In this document: positions 18,705-27,734 of the stretch, one piece after another
Layout: each line of letters begins with the position of its first letter
How positions within the stretch are numbered: position 1 is the first letter of the stretch
NCBI GenBank assembly: GCA_047974405.1
Contig: JBKECI010000018.1
Location: 116,726 to 180,725 of the forward strand
DNA length: 64,000 bases
From: UPXZ01 sp047974405
GTDB taxonomy: Bacteria; Bacteroidota; Bacteroidia; Bacteroidales; Paludibacteraceae
Reading direction: 5' to 3'
Notes under the pieces: model-generated
The model's input: only the letters and a program-made list of their open reading frames with translations
Told to the model about the DNA's origin: nothing
The model's database searches: none
Position numbers and translations under genes: made by a program

Positions 18705-18860
18705 AAGGGATGTAAAATTATAAAAAACACCAATATAATATTAGCTACAACTCTTTGAAATCATTAGTGTAAATGTATCATAATAAGGCATTGTTTCTTC
18801 TCTTTTTCTCAGAAAAGCATCAATAGGTACCCCACTTTCTTTGTACGTCGCCAATACAGA

Positions 18861-19580
18861 TTATTCTTCCAATTTCATGTTGTGAAACACGTTTTGTACA
18901 TCTTCGTCATCCTCTATTTTTTCTATCAATTTGTTTACCGATGCACGTTGCTCTTCGTCCAATGCCTTTGTGTCTTGAGGAAAGCGTTCAAATTCGGCGC
19001 TATTGATTTCAAAGCCATTCTCTTCTAAATATCTTTGAATGGTAGAGTAGGAGGCGAAATCGCCATAAACAATTACTTCATCCTCATCTTCCTCTATCTC
19101 ATTAGCTCCATAATCAATCAATTCAAGCTCAAGCTCATCCAAATCAATACTCTCTTTTTTTGCTACGTGAAATACGCAACTGTGATCAAACATAAACGAT
19201 ACCGAACCTGAAGTCCCCAAAGAGCCTCCCAATTTGTTGAAATAGCTTCGCACGTTGGCAACAGTTCGCGTAGGATTGTCGGTAGCAGTTTCAACAATAA
19301 TGGCTATCCCGTGCGGTCCATATCCCTCATACACCATCTCTTTGTAATCGCCCTCATCTTTTGACGTAGCCTTTTTAATGGCCCTTTCTACATTGTCTTT
19401 GGGCATATTTTCCTTTTTTGCCTGCTGCATCAGCACCCTTAGGCGGGGATTTGTGTCGGGTTCGGAACCACCATCTTTCACTGCAATGGTAATTTGCTTG
19501 CCAAGTTTTGTAAATACGCGAGCCATATTTCCCCAGCGTTTCATTTTGGTTGCTTTTCTATATTCAAATGCTCTTCCCAT
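18861..19580 (-). CDS. yebC: YebC/PmpR family protein
   Basis: YebC-family proteins (239 aa here) were annotated as transcription regulators and are now also linked to translation of difficult peptides such as proline stretches. The conserved N-terminus MGRAFEYRKATKMKRWGNMA, the KDGGSEPDTNPRL segment and KENMPKDNVERAIKKA are clear. Central domain signatures include YEGYGPHGIAIIVE and TDNPTRTVANVRSYF. The C-terminal part is strongly acidic (IEEDEDEVIVYGDF). The start is fixed by the family N-terminus. It is divergent from the rimP-nusA-infB operon. Confidence 0.95.
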   Translation of the reverse strand: MGRAFEYRKATKMKRWGNMARVFTKLGKQITIAVKDGGSEPDTNPRLRVLMQQAKKENMPKDNVERAIKKATSKDEGDYKEMVYEGYGPHGIAIIVETATDNPTRTVANVRSYFNKLGGSLGTSGSVSFMFDHSCVFHVAKKESIDLDELELELIDYGANEIEEDEDEVIVYGDFASYSTIQRYLEENGFEINSAEFERFPQDTKALDEEQRASVNKLIEKIEDDEDVQNVFHNMKLEE

Positions 19581-19663
19581 CTTATTTGTAATGATTAAAA
19601 TAGAACCGATTCAAGTGAGTATGTTTACCTTAAATCATTCTTGTTATTTTTCTTTTCAGAGTG

Positions 19664-19671
19664 CAAAAGTA
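19664..19671 (-). promoter_or_regulatory. Putative -7 box for yebC
   Basis: TACTTTTG on the minus strand matches TAnnTTTG and lies 84 bases before the yebC ATG. The -33 region is weak. Confidence 0.5.
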
Positions 19672-19746
19672 TAAAAATGGCTTGAAAAATCATTAACTTT
19701 TGTCAAATAATTTGATTGACGAAAAAAATATTTAGAGATTAAACCA

Positions 19747-19776
19747 TTGCCCATTGAAAAATTATTTGTACTTTTG
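19747..19776 (+). promoter_or_regulatory. Promoter of the rimP-nusA-infB operon
   Basis: TTG at 19747-19749 is followed after 19 nt by TACTTTTG at 19769-19776, a near-consensus Bacteroidota promoter. Transcription would start near 19783, leaving a leader of about 58 bases before the proposed GTG start of rimP. Confidence 0.75.
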
Positions 19777-19790
19777 TGGTCGAAATAGGC

Positions 19791-19821
19791 AAGTGAGGGG
19801 GACATTCAGTCCCCTTCTTTG
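19791..19821 (+). promoter_or_regulatory. Leader hairpin of the rimP operon (possible attenuator)
   Basis: GGGGAC and GTCCCC pair around the loop ATTCA. The stem extends outwards with G-U and A-U pairs to about 12 pairs with one mismatch. The 3' arm runs into CTTCTTTGTT, a U-rich stretch, so the hairpin resembles a weak intrinsic terminator placed between promoter and rimP start. NusA, encoded in this operon, acts on such hairpins, which suggests autoregulation. This is inference from structure only. Confidence 0.55.
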
Positions 19822-19840
19822 TTATAAACTGTCAGAGAAA

Positions 19841-20308
19841 GTGATTGTAGAGCAAAATATTATTCGGTGGGTTGAAGACCATTTGGTAGCAACCGACCAT
19901 TATTTAGTAGATGTGAAAATTACTCCAGACAATCACATTACTGTTGAGATTGATGCATTTGAAGGGGTTTCGGTCGATTTTTGCGCCAATTTAAGCCGTT
20001 TTATCGAATCAAAACTCAACCGAGACATCGAAGACTATGAGTTGGAAGTATCTTCCACTGGTTTGACCCAACCGTTTAAGGTAATAAAACAGTACGAAAA
20101 AAACATCGGCAATGAAGTAGAAGTAAATACTAATGATGGGAGAAAATGGGAAGGAATTTTGGAAGAACTAACCGAGAGTGGCATTGTATTGCAGATAGAG
20201 AAACAAGTGAAACCTGAAGGAGCTAAAAGAAAAATTACCATTACCGAAAATATCGGTTTGCCTTTTGAAAATATTAAAACAACAAAATATATTATCAGAT
20301 TTAAATAA
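19841..20308 (+). CDS. rimP: Ribosome maturation factor RimP
   Basis: RimP assists maturation of the 30S subunit. I choose the GTG at 19841, giving 155 residues (MIVEQNIIRWVEDHL...), the usual length. An in-frame ATG at 19754 lies before the -7 promoter box, so it cannot be used from that promoter. The N-terminal alpha/beta domain includes ITVEIDAFEGVSVDFCANLSR, the central motif YELEVSSTGLTQPFK (normally SSPGL with P+FK) and the C-terminal SH3-like domain has WEGILEEL and IKTTKYIIRFK. It precedes nusA by three bases, the standard rimP-nusA-infB order. Confidence 0.92.
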   Translation: MIVEQNIIRWVEDHLVATDHYLVDVKITPDNHITVEIDAFEGVSVDFCANLSRFIESKLNRDIEDYELEVSSTGLTQPFKVIKQYEKNIGNEVEVNTNDGRKWEGILEELTESGIVLQIEKQVKPEGAKRKITITENIGLPFENIKTTKYIIRFK

Positions 20309-20311
20309 GTC

Positions 20312-21565
20312 ATGAGCAAAAAAGAAACCATCAATCTAATTGATACTTTTTCGGAATTTAAAGAACTAAAAAATATCGACAGAAGTACGTTGATAAGCGT
20401 TGTGGAAGAAACTTTTCGTAGCGTGATAGCAAAAATATTCGGTACCGATGAAAATTTTGATGTGATTATCAACCCCGACAAAGGCGACTTTGAAATATAT
20501 CGCACCCGTATTGTGGTAGCCGACGATGAGATAGAAAACGAAAATATGCAAATTTCGCTATCAGAAGCCAAAAAAATTGATGAAGACTACGAATTAGAAG
20601 AGGAAGTGAGCGACAAGGTTGATATTAGTGATTTTGGACGCCGAGCCATTCTCACTCTACGTCAAACATTGGCATCTAAAATATTGGAGTTGCAAAAAGA
20701 TAACCTCTATTCGAGCTACAAAGAAAAAGTAGGACAAATAGTAAATGCAGAGTTATACCAAATATGGAAAAAAGAGATGCTGTTGATGGATGAAGACGGA
20801 AACGAACTCTATTTGCCCAAATCGGAACAAATCCCGACCGACTTTTACCGCAAAGGAGAGACTGTACGTGCCGTAGTGGCCGTAGTAGAGAATAAAAATA
20901 ACAATCCAAAAATCATTCTTTCGAGGACGTCTCCTGTGTTTTTGGAAAGATTATTCGAATTAGAAGTACCCGAAATTCATGACGGACTTATAACAATCAA
21001 AAAAATAGCCCGCATTCCCGGTGAAAGAGCAAAGGTCGCCGTAGAATCTTATGACGATAGGATAGACCCCGTAGGAGCTTGTGTGGGGGTTAAAGGAGCC
21101 CGAATACATGGTATTGTCCGTGAACTCCGCAACGAAAACATAGATGTAATCAACTACACCAACAACGTCAATCTATTTATAGCAAGATCTTTGAGTCCGG
21201 CAAAAATCACCTCCATACGCCTCAACGAAGAAGAAAAAAAGGCGGAAATATATCTTAAACCCGAAGAGGTATCGCAAGCTATTGGCAAAGGAGGGCTGAA
21301 TATCAAGCTGGCAAGTATGCTTACGGGATATACCTTGGATGTGTTCAGAGACATTGACGAAACAGAAAATGAAGAAGATATTTATCTGGACGAATTTTCG
21401 GACGAAATAGAACAATGGATAATAGACCAGTTCAAATCCATCGGATGCGATACAGCCAAGAGCGTACTTGCCATATCGCGTGAAGATTTGATACGCCGCA
21501 CCGATTTGGAAGACGAAACTATTGATGAAGTACTGAACATTCTGGCAGCAGAATTTGAAGAATAA
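20312..21565 (+). CDS. nusA: Transcription termination/antitermination protein NusA
   Basis: NusA binds RNA polymerase and modulates pausing, termination and antitermination. The protein has 417 residues: an N-terminal RNAP-binding domain (about 1-130), an S1 domain (about 135-200), and two KH domains (about 205-350) with GACVGVKGARIHGIVREL and QAIGKGGLNIKLASMLTGY. After KH2 there is an acidic tail of about 60 residues with only a short helical domain, as in other Bacteroidota, and not the paired acidic repeats of the E. coli protein. It follows rimP by three bases and precedes infB by 99 bases. Confidence 0.96.
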   Translation: MSKKETINLIDTFSEFKELKNIDRSTLISVVEETFRSVIAKIFGTDENFDVIINPDKGDFEIYRTRIVVADDEIENENMQISLSEAKKIDEDYELEEEVSDKVDISDFGRRAILTLRQTLASKILELQKDNLYSSYKEKVGQIVNAELYQIWKKEMLLMDEDGNELYLPKSEQIPTDFYRKGETVRAVVAVVENKNNNPKIILSRTSPVFLERLFELEVPEIHDGLITIKKIARIPGERAKVAVESYDDRIDPVGACVGVKGARIHGIVRELRNENIDVINYTNNVNLFIARSLSPAKITSIRLNEEEKKAEIYLKPEEVSQAIGKGGLNIKLASMLTGYTLDVFRDIDETENEEDIYLDEFSDEIEQWIIDQFKSIGCDTAKSVLAISREDLIRRTDLEDETIDEVLNILAAEFEE

Positions 21566-21632
21566 ATACTGCTTGTTGTATAAAGAACAAGAGAGTAAAT
21601 ATCATTTTTTTGAAAAGTATAAATAAAAAATT

Positions 21633-21647
21633 CCTCATAATATGAGG
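21633..21647 (+). other. Short hairpin in nusA-infB spacer
   Basis: CCTCAT-AAT-ATGAGG is a perfect 6-bp stem with a 3-nt loop, ending 17 bases before the infB ATG. It could affect infB translation or act as an RNA processing site; nothing in the sequence settles which. Confidence 0.4.
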
Positions 21648-21664
21648 TTTAGAGGCAAAACAAT

Positions 21665-24616
21665 ATGTCTATAAGATTAAGTAAAGCAATTAAAGATTTA
21701 AATGTAGGTCTCTCTACTGCGGTAGAGTTTCTTGCAAAAAAAGGACACAAAATCCCCACCGATATTAATTTTAAAATTACCGACGAAGAATATCTTTTAT
21801 TGGCAAAAGAATTCAATAAAGACATGGCTTTAAAATTGGAATCGGAACGTTTGAGTCAAGAACGGCACTCCAAAGAAAAAGCCGAAACTGTTGCTATCGA
21901 AGGGTACGAAACAAAAAAAACGGAACCAAAAGATAACTTTATCCAGACAGTTGTGGATCAAGATTATCGTCCCCATATAAAAGAGGTAGGACATATAGAG
22001 TTAGAAAAACAGGAGCAAGAAAAAGAGACATCCCAACCCGAAGTAATAGAAACTCCTGCCGAAACTATCCCCGAATTGATAGAACCGGTTAAAAGTGAAG
22101 AGCCGAAAATCGAAAAACAGGATATAGAATCAATAGAAATAGTTGAAACTGCAGAGATTGTACCGAAAGCCACAACCGTGGAAGAACCGGTAGAGACAAA
22201 AACAGAAGAAATAAGCAAACCGGTAGAAATACAGAAAGAAGAAACCTCAAAAGAAGAAACCTCAAAAGAAGAAACTCAAAAACAGGTACCGGAAGAGATA
22301 ACAACAAACAACGAAAGCCATATCAAACCAAATAAACAAGATGTCGAAAGTACAGATGAAACAGAAAGTGAAGATACAATTTTTCGTATAAGCAAACCCA
22401 AAATCAATATAGCCCCCGTAGTAATCGGCGAAATAGATTTGGATAACTTGAATCAAAGTACCCGCCCCAAGTCAAAAACCAAAGAGCAAAAGAAAAAAGA
22501 GAGAGAGGAACGGCGTACAGATGGGAAAATCAAGAAAGTAACAAGCAATAACTCTACAGGAAATACCGAAAATAAAGAAGAAAACAAGAATAGCGGAAAA
22601 CGAAAACGTATAAACAAGCAACGTGTCGATATCAATAGAACAGACATTGAATTAAATAAAAAAGGGAACAAAAAAAACGACCGTATAAAAAAACCTATCA
22701 AAACGGTAGTTGATGAAGAAGAAGTTCAAAAACAAATAAAAGAGACACTTGCCCGACTTTCTGGTAGCGGCAAAAAAAGTAAAGGTTCGAAATACCGACG
22801 CGAAAAAAGAGAAAATATCCGCACCAACCAGCAAGAGCAGGCGGATATAGAACGCGGCGACAGCAACGTACTGAAACTGACAGAATTTGTTACGGTAAGC
22901 GAATTGGCTACTATGATGAATATTTCTGTAAATCAGGTAATTGCAACCTGTATGAGTATTGGTATGATGGTGTCTATCAACCAAAGATTGGATGCAGAAA
23001 CAATCAATATTGTAGCCGATGAATTTGGTTTCAGAACAGAATATGTAAGTAACGACGTAGTAGAAGCATTGTCTTTTGACAAAAAAGATACCGAAGAAGA
23101 CTTAGAATCTCGTGCGCCAATTATTACGGTAATGGGGCACGTGGATCATGGAAAAACCTCGCTTTTGGACTACATTCGCAAAACAAATGTAATCGCGGGC
23201 GAAGCCGGAGGCATCACACAGCATATAGGAGCCTACAATGTAAAACTTGAAAACGGGCAGCGAATCACCTTCCTTGATACGCCTGGACACGAGGCGTTTA
23301 CCGCTATGCGTGCAAGAGGGGCCAAAATTACCGACTTGGTTATTATCATCGTAGCCGCAGACGACAACGTAATGCCTCAAACCATCGAAGCCATTAACCA
23401 TGCCTCGGCAGCCAATGTCCCTATCGTATTTGCAATAAATAAAGTAGATAAACCTGGGGCCAACTCCGAAAAAATTAAGGAGTCTCTTGCAAATATGAAC
23501 TATTTGGTAGAAGAGTGGGGAGGCAAATACCAATCACAAGATATCTCGGCAAAAACAGGTTTGGGTATCAACGAGTTGCTCGAAAAAGTTCTACTCGAAG
23601 CCGAATTACTCGACTTAAAAGCCAATCCGCATCGCAATGCATACGGTTCGATTATAGAATCGACATTAGACCGTGGTAGAGGATATGTGGCTACAGTGCT
23701 GGTCGAAAACGGTACCTTAAAAAAAGGGGATATTGTACTTGCCGGAGTCTATTACGGCAGAATAAAGGCAATGTTTAACGAGAGAAATCAATCCATTGAA
23801 GAAGCGAAACCAGCAGAACCAGTTTTGATTTTGGGGCTGAACGGAGCGCCTCAAGCCGGAGACAACTTTAATGTAGTAGAAACCGACCAAGAAGCCCGCG
23901 AAATAACCAACAAACGCGAACAGCTGCAACGCGAGCAAAGTTTGCGTACCAAAAAGCACTTTACACTCGATGAATTGGGAAGACGTATTGCCCTTGGCGA
24001 TTTCCAAGAGATGAACATCATTGTAAAAGGAGACGTGGACGGGTCTATCGAAGCCTTGTCAGACTCCTTACTGAAACTCTCCACAGAGCATATTCAAATA
24101 AATGTCATTCACAAAGCTGTAGGCGCAATTTCCGATTCGGATATTTTGTTGGCTGCCGCTTCCAATGCCATTATCGTTGGTTTCCAAGTACGCCCTACAG
24201 TTTCTGCACGCAAACTGGCCGAAAAAGAAGAGATAGACATACGCCTCTATTCAATCATATACGATGCCATCGAAGAGATAAAATCGGCTATGGAAGGTAT
24301 GCTCTCTCCCGAAATCAAAGAAGAAGTAACCTCAACAGTTGAAGTAAGAGAAGTATTCAAAATAACCAAAGTAGGAACCGTGGCAGGTGCTATAGTGCGC
24401 GAAGGAAAAATAAAACGGTCGAATAAGGTCAGACTAATTCGTGACGGAATTGTAATATATACCGGAGAAATTGACACCCTGAAGCGCTTCAAAGAAGATG
24501 TAAAAGAGGTAGGAACAAACTTTGAATGTGGTATAAGCATCAAAAACTACAACGATATAAAAGTCGGTGATATGATAGAAGGCTACGAAGAAATAGAAGT
24601 GAAACAAACTCTGTAA
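21665..24616 (+). CDS. infB: Translation initiation factor IF-2
   Basis: IF-2 is the GTPase that places initiator tRNA on the 30S subunit. The 983-residue protein has a first helical IF2_N domain (1-60), a long charged, disordered linker (about 65-400), a second IF2_N-like domain (about 410-470) and the GTPase core. GTPase motifs are GHVDHGKT at 491-498, DTPGHEAF and NKVDKPG; the C-terminal domains bind initiator tRNA. The linker contains a threefold 15-bp repeat (22235-22279) giving KEETS repeats. The gene closes the rimP-nusA-infB operon and is followed by a strong terminator. Confidence 0.97.
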   Translation: MSIRLSKAIKDLNVGLSTAVEFLAKKGHKIPTDINFKITDEEYLLLAKEFNKDMALKLESERLSQERHSKEKAETVAIEGYETKKTEPKDNFIQTVVDQDYRPHIKEVGHIELEKQEQEKETSQPEVIETPAETIPELIEPVKSEEPKIEKQDIESIEIVETAEIVPKATTVEEPVETKTEEISKPVEIQKEETSKEETSKEETQKQVPEEITTNNESHIKPNKQDVESTDETESEDTIFRISKPKINIAPVVIGEIDLDNLNQSTRPKSKTKEQKKKEREERRTDGKIKKVTSNNSTGNTENKEENKNSGKRKRINKQRVDINRTDIELNKKGNKKNDRIKKPIKTVVDEEEVQKQIKETLARLSGSGKKSKGSKYRREKRENIRTNQQEQADIERGDSNVLKLTEFVTVSELATMMNISVNQVIATCMSIGMMVSINQRLDAETINIVADEFGFRTEYVSNDVVEALSFDKKDTEEDLESRAPIITVMGHVDHGKTSLLDYIRKTNVIAGEAGGITQHIGAYNVKLENGQRITFLDTPGHEAFTAMRARGAKITDLVIIIVAADDNVMPQTIEAINHASAANVPIVFAINKVDKPGANSEKIKESLANMNYLVEEWGGKYQSQDISAKTGLGINELLEKVLLEAELLDLKANPHRNAYGSIIESTLDRGRGYVATVLVENGTLKKGDIVLAGVYYGRIKAMFNERNQSIEEAKPAEPVLILGLNGAPQAGDNFNVVETDQEAREITNKREQLQREQSLRTKKHFTLDELGRRIALGDFQEMNIIVKGDVDGSIEALSDSLLKLSTEHIQINVIHKAVGAISDSDILLAAASNAIIVGFQVRPTVSARKLAEKEEIDIRLYSIIYDAIEEIKSAMEGMLSPEIKEEVTSTVEVREVFKITKVGTVAGAIVREGKIKRSNKVRLIRDGIVIYTGEIDTLKRFKEDVKEVGTNFECGISIKNYNDIKVGDMIEGYEEIEVKQTL
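22235..22279 (+). repeat. 15-bp tandem repeat inside infB linker
   Basis: Three tandem copies of AAAGAAGAAACCTCA (the third diverged at its end) encode KEETSKEETSKEETQ. It keeps the frame, and lies in the disordered linker, where length variation is tolerated. Confidence 0.8.
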
Positions 24617-24660
24617 TGGATGTTTTTCTGCCTACAGCACACATACTTTTATCAAAAAAA

Positions 24661-24699
24661 AACTTTACCAAAGCTCTATGGCTTTGGTAAAGTTTTTTT
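24661..24699 (+). terminator. Intrinsic terminator of the rimP-nusA-infB operon
   Basis: A perfect 14-bp stem, AACTTTACCAAAGC (24661-24674) with GCTTTGGTAAAGTT (24681-24694), a 6-nt loop and then a T run. It starts 45 bases after the infB stop and also shows that the next gene begins downstream at 24761. Confidence 0.92.
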
Positions 24700-24733
24700 C
24701 CAGATTAATGTTATAACCTTCACAAAAAAATAC

Positions 24734-24741
24734 TACTTTTG
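24734..24741 (+). promoter_or_regulatory. Putative -7 box for the TPR protein gene
   Basis: TACTTTTG, matching TAnnTTTG, lies between the infB terminator and the ATG at 24761. The leader would be short, about 13 bases. No good -33 box. Confidence 0.5.
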
Positions 24742-24760
24742 TATCAAACATATCTGTCTG

Positions 24761-26128
24761 ATGGGAAAAAAATTTCAATACTTTATAGATGATGAACATG
24801 ACGAGCTGATAAATCGTTATGAAAAATTTCTCTCAGGGGCAGCTTCCGGCTATTTTGAAGTAGAAGAACTGGGAAGCATTGTAGAATATTATCTACAACG
24901 GGGAAAAACCTCAGAATCTCTCAAAGCCTGGGAGTTTGGCAAAAAACTTCATCCTGAAAGTAGCCTGCTTGACTTAAAACGGGCAAAAATCTATTTGACA
25001 AGCGGAGACGCGCAAAAAGCAAATCGGATTTTAGACAGTCAGATAGAAAGCAACGAACCGGAAGTTGTACTGCTAAAAATAGAAACACTTATAAAGCTCG
25101 GCAGAGAGAAAGAGGCATACGGAATAGCACTTAGGTTAATAGACGGCGAAGACGACGAAAAAGAATGGATGTGCCTAGACTTGGCAATGGTATTTATGAC
25201 CGAAAACTCTTTCAAATTTGCATTGGAACTACTCAAAAAAGGAGAGGAAATAACTCCCCGAAACATTGATATACTTTTTGAAAAAGCATTTTGCTACGAG
25301 CGACTGAACGATTTGGAGCCAGCGATATCCGCTTATGACAAAATAGTCTCTATCGATGCCTATTCTGCAGAAGCTTGGTTTAACTTAGGGCAAATTCACT
25401 TTAACTTAAATCAATTTGAGAAAGCCCTAGAGGCTTACGACTATGCCCTGACAATAAACGACGGCGATGTCATTGCATTGATGCAGAAAGCACACTCGTT
25501 ATATCAACTCAACCGCTACAATGATGCTGTTCAGGTCTATTTGGAATACGTAGAATTTGCCGTTGAAAAGTGGCAAGTATATACGTTTATAGGCGAATGC
25601 TACGAAAAATTGGAAGATTATGTCAAAGCATTGCACTACTACCAACTATCTATGGACGAAACTCCCAATAACTTTGACGCACTTGTGGGAGCAACTATTT
25701 GTATGCTCGAAATGGAAGAATATCTCAAAAGTTTGGAATATATACTCAAAGCCATCGAACTAGACGACAAGGCAGCAGACGTCTGGGTATATCTGGCTGA
25801 GGCAAAAACAGGACTGGGAAACACCGACGAAGCACTCGAAGCATATCTAAAATCAATAAGCATAGATCCTACGCAACCAGACGTTTTAATGTCTGTTGCC
25901 GGCATATATATGGATGAGGGCAAATTTGCAGAAGCCATTAAGTATTACGAACTGGCCTATAACTTTGATAATAATCTGGAAATGATAGAATTATTTATGG
26001 CAGTAGGCTACTATTATATGGGAGATATGGAAAAAACTTCACATTTTTTACACCTCGCTTTACAAAAAAGTTTGGATGCTTTTATGCTATTTCAAGAATT
26101 CTGTCCGGATGCCGGCTTAGAATTCTGA
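24761..26128 (+). CDS. Tetratricopeptide repeat protein
   Basis: This 455-residue protein consists almost wholly of TPR helix pairs. Clear repeats include AEAWFNLGQIHFNLNQFEKA, DVIALMQKAHSLYQLNRYND and ADVWVYLAEAKTGLGNTDEA. There is no signal peptide or membrane segment, so it should be a cytosolic scaffold. I use the ATG at 24761 (MGKKFQYFIDDEHDE); an upstream in-frame start at 24620 lies before the infB terminator and would translate through it. A DedA-like gene follows after 58 bases. The binding partner is unknown. Confidence 0.88.
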   Translation: MGKKFQYFIDDEHDELINRYEKFLSGAASGYFEVEELGSIVEYYLQRGKTSESLKAWEFGKKLHPESSLLDLKRAKIYLTSGDAQKANRILDSQIESNEPEVVLLKIETLIKLGREKEAYGIALRLIDGEDDEKEWMCLDLAMVFMTENSFKFALELLKKGEEITPRNIDILFEKAFCYERLNDLEPAISAYDKIVSIDAYSAEAWFNLGQIHFNLNQFEKALEAYDYALTINDGDVIALMQKAHSLYQLNRYNDAVQVYLEYVEFAVEKWQVYTFIGECYEKLEDYVKALHYYQLSMDETPNNFDALVGATICMLEMEEYLKSLEYILKAIELDDKAADVWVYLAEAKTGLGNTDEALEAYLKSISIDPTQPDVLMSVAGIYMDEGKFAEAIKYYELAYNFDNNLEMIELFMAVGYYYMGDMEKTSHFLHLALQKSLDAFMLFQEFCPDAGLEF

Positions 26129-26186
26129 TTTTTTTTATTAAATAAAAAAATAATCCCCCTTACCATAACTAAATAACCGACCCAAA

Positions 26187-26927
26187 ATGATAAAAAAAGG
26201 ATTACTGCCACTTATATTTGCTTTATTATTTATTTTTCTCCCCAATATCTCGGCACAAGCAAAAGAAGCAGACCCAGACCCTACCGACACTTTATCCCTC
26301 ATTCAAAAAGTAGAAAAATGGTACGAGAACAATATGAACTATGCTAGTATCACAGCATTGATGACGGTCGAAAGTTCGTTTATCCCATTTCCATCCGAAT
26401 TGGTTGTGCCTCCTGCGGCATACGTTGCAAGCAAACCCGAAAGCAAGCTCAACCTCTTTTTGGTTGTGATATTCGCTACACTCGGTTCGCTGTTAGGGGC
26501 ATATATCAACTATTTTTTAGCACTTTGGCTCGGGCGTCCCATAGTACACAAGCTTGCCGACAGCAAATGGGGAAAAATAATGCTTTTAAGCAGCGAAAAA
26601 GTTCAAAAGGCAGAAGACTACTTCAATAAAAATGGCAATGCCTCTACCTTCATAGGCAGACTTATACCAGGCATCAGACAGTTGATTTCACTACCTGCGG
26701 GGTTGGCAAAAATGAATTTTGTAAGCTTTACACTATACACCCTATTGGGAGCCGGCATTTGGAATGTAATATTGACATTGATGGGATACCTTGCTCATGG
26801 ACAAGCCGACCTGATAAATAAGTACAGCCATGAATTGAGTATTATCATATTGACTTTACTGGTACTAGTAGCCACATTTTTTGTGGTAAAATATTTTGTC
26901 AAAAAAAAGGGAAAAAAAGAAAAATGA
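26187..26927 (+). CDS. DedA family membrane protein
   Basis: DedA proteins are inner-membrane proteins needed for membrane lipid homeostasis; some flip undecaprenyl phosphate or phospholipids. This 246-residue member has a hydrophobic N-terminal segment resembling a signal peptide (ending NISAQA), then the family motifs ESSFIPFPSELVVPPAAY and GRLIPGIRQLISLPAGLAKM, which carry the re-entrant loops and a key Arg, and a C-terminal membrane segment followed by a lysine tail. Its stop codon overlaps the aroE start by four bases (ATGA), which suggests translational coupling. Confidence 0.92.
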   Translation: MIKKGLLPLIFALLFIFLPNISAQAKEADPDPTDTLSLIQKVEKWYENNMNYASITALMTVESSFIPFPSELVVPPAAYVASKPESKLNLFLVVIFATLGSLLGAYINYFLALWLGRPIVHKLADSKWGKIMLLSSEKVQKAEDYFNKNGNASTFIGRLIPGIRQLISLPAGLAKMNFVSFTLYTLLGAGIWNVILTLMGYLAHGQADLINKYSHELSIIILTLLVLVATFFVVKYFVKKKGKKEK

Positions 26928-27706
26928 AAAATTTCGGACTGATAGGCTATCCGCTGGGACACTCTTTTTCTAAAAAATATTTTTCTAAAAAATTTGAAAA
27001 AGAAAATATTGATGCCAAATACGAATTATACGAAATTTCTGAAATAGAAAAAATTAAAGAAATAGCCCAAAATATCGACCTGACCGGACTTAACGTAACC
27101 ATACCGTATAAGCAAAGCGTCATCCCATTTTTGACCGAATTGGACGAAACTGCCGACAAAATCGGTGCGGTAAATGTCATCCATTTTATAAAAACCAATT
27201 CAAAACCAATTTTAAAAGGTTACAATACTGATGTCATCGGTTTTACAAACTCAATAAAAAACCATTTGAAACCGCATCATAGCAAAGCATTGATTTTAGG
27301 AACCGGAGGTGCCGCCAAAGCAATGGCATATGGATTACAAAAACTTGGTTTGAAAGTTACTTTCGTTACACGCAATACACAAAAAATAAAACAACAGGCA
27401 GATAAAACCCTGTCTATTGTAAAACCCCAAATCATATCTTATGACGAACTTAACCGTGTTAATCTTACCGAAAATCAGATAATTGTAAACGCATCTCCTA
27501 TCGGTACCTTTCCAAAAATAGATGAATGCCCCGCAATTCCATATCAATTTTTAACACCAGGACATTTGCTTTTTGATGCGGTATATAATCCATCCGAAAC
27601 ACTATTTATGAAAAAAGGAAAAGAAAAAGGTGCAGACGTTTTGAACGGTGAGCAAATGCTGATAGGGCAAGCCGAAGCAGCCTGGAAAATTTGGTCGGCA
27701 AAATAA
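26924..27706 (+). CDS. aroE: Shikimate dehydrogenase (NADP+)
   Basis: AroE reduces 3-dehydroshikimate to shikimate in aromatic amino acid synthesis. The protein has 260 residues. The substrate-binding motif GHSFSK is at 12-17, the catalytic Lys63 lies in NVTIPYKQSV, and Asp103 in YNTDVIGF. The NADP-binding loop is GTGGAAKA, followed by the basic NADP-selecting region VTRNTQK; the C-terminal GEQMLIGQAEAAWKIW is typical. It is coupled to the DedA gene by a four-base overlap and followed by rsmE 28 bases on. Confidence 0.95.
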   Translation: MKNFGLIGYPLGHSFSKKYFSKKFEKENIDAKYELYEISEIEKIKEIAQNIDLTGLNVTIPYKQSVIPFLTELDETADKIGAVNVIHFIKTNSKPILKGYNTDVIGFTNSIKNHLKPHHSKALILGTGGAAKAMAYGLQKLGLKVTFVTRNTQKIKQQADKTLSIVKPQIISYDELNRVNLTENQIIVNASPIGTFPKIDECPAIPYQFLTPGHLLFDAVYNPSETLFMKKGKEKGADVLNGEQMLIGQAEAAWKIWSAK

Positions 27707-27734
27707 CAATAACAAACAATAACCCTTATCGCAC

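Noticed and set aside
18705..18860. About 37 codons on the minus strand after yebC (ATYKESGVPIDAFLRKREE...)
   Set aside because: Protein-like composition, but it has no good start, is very short and I know no family for it; may be a remnant.
22235..22279. 15-bp tandem repeat as a CRISPR or regulatory repeat
   Set aside because: It is in frame inside infB, without spacers, and encodes linker residues.
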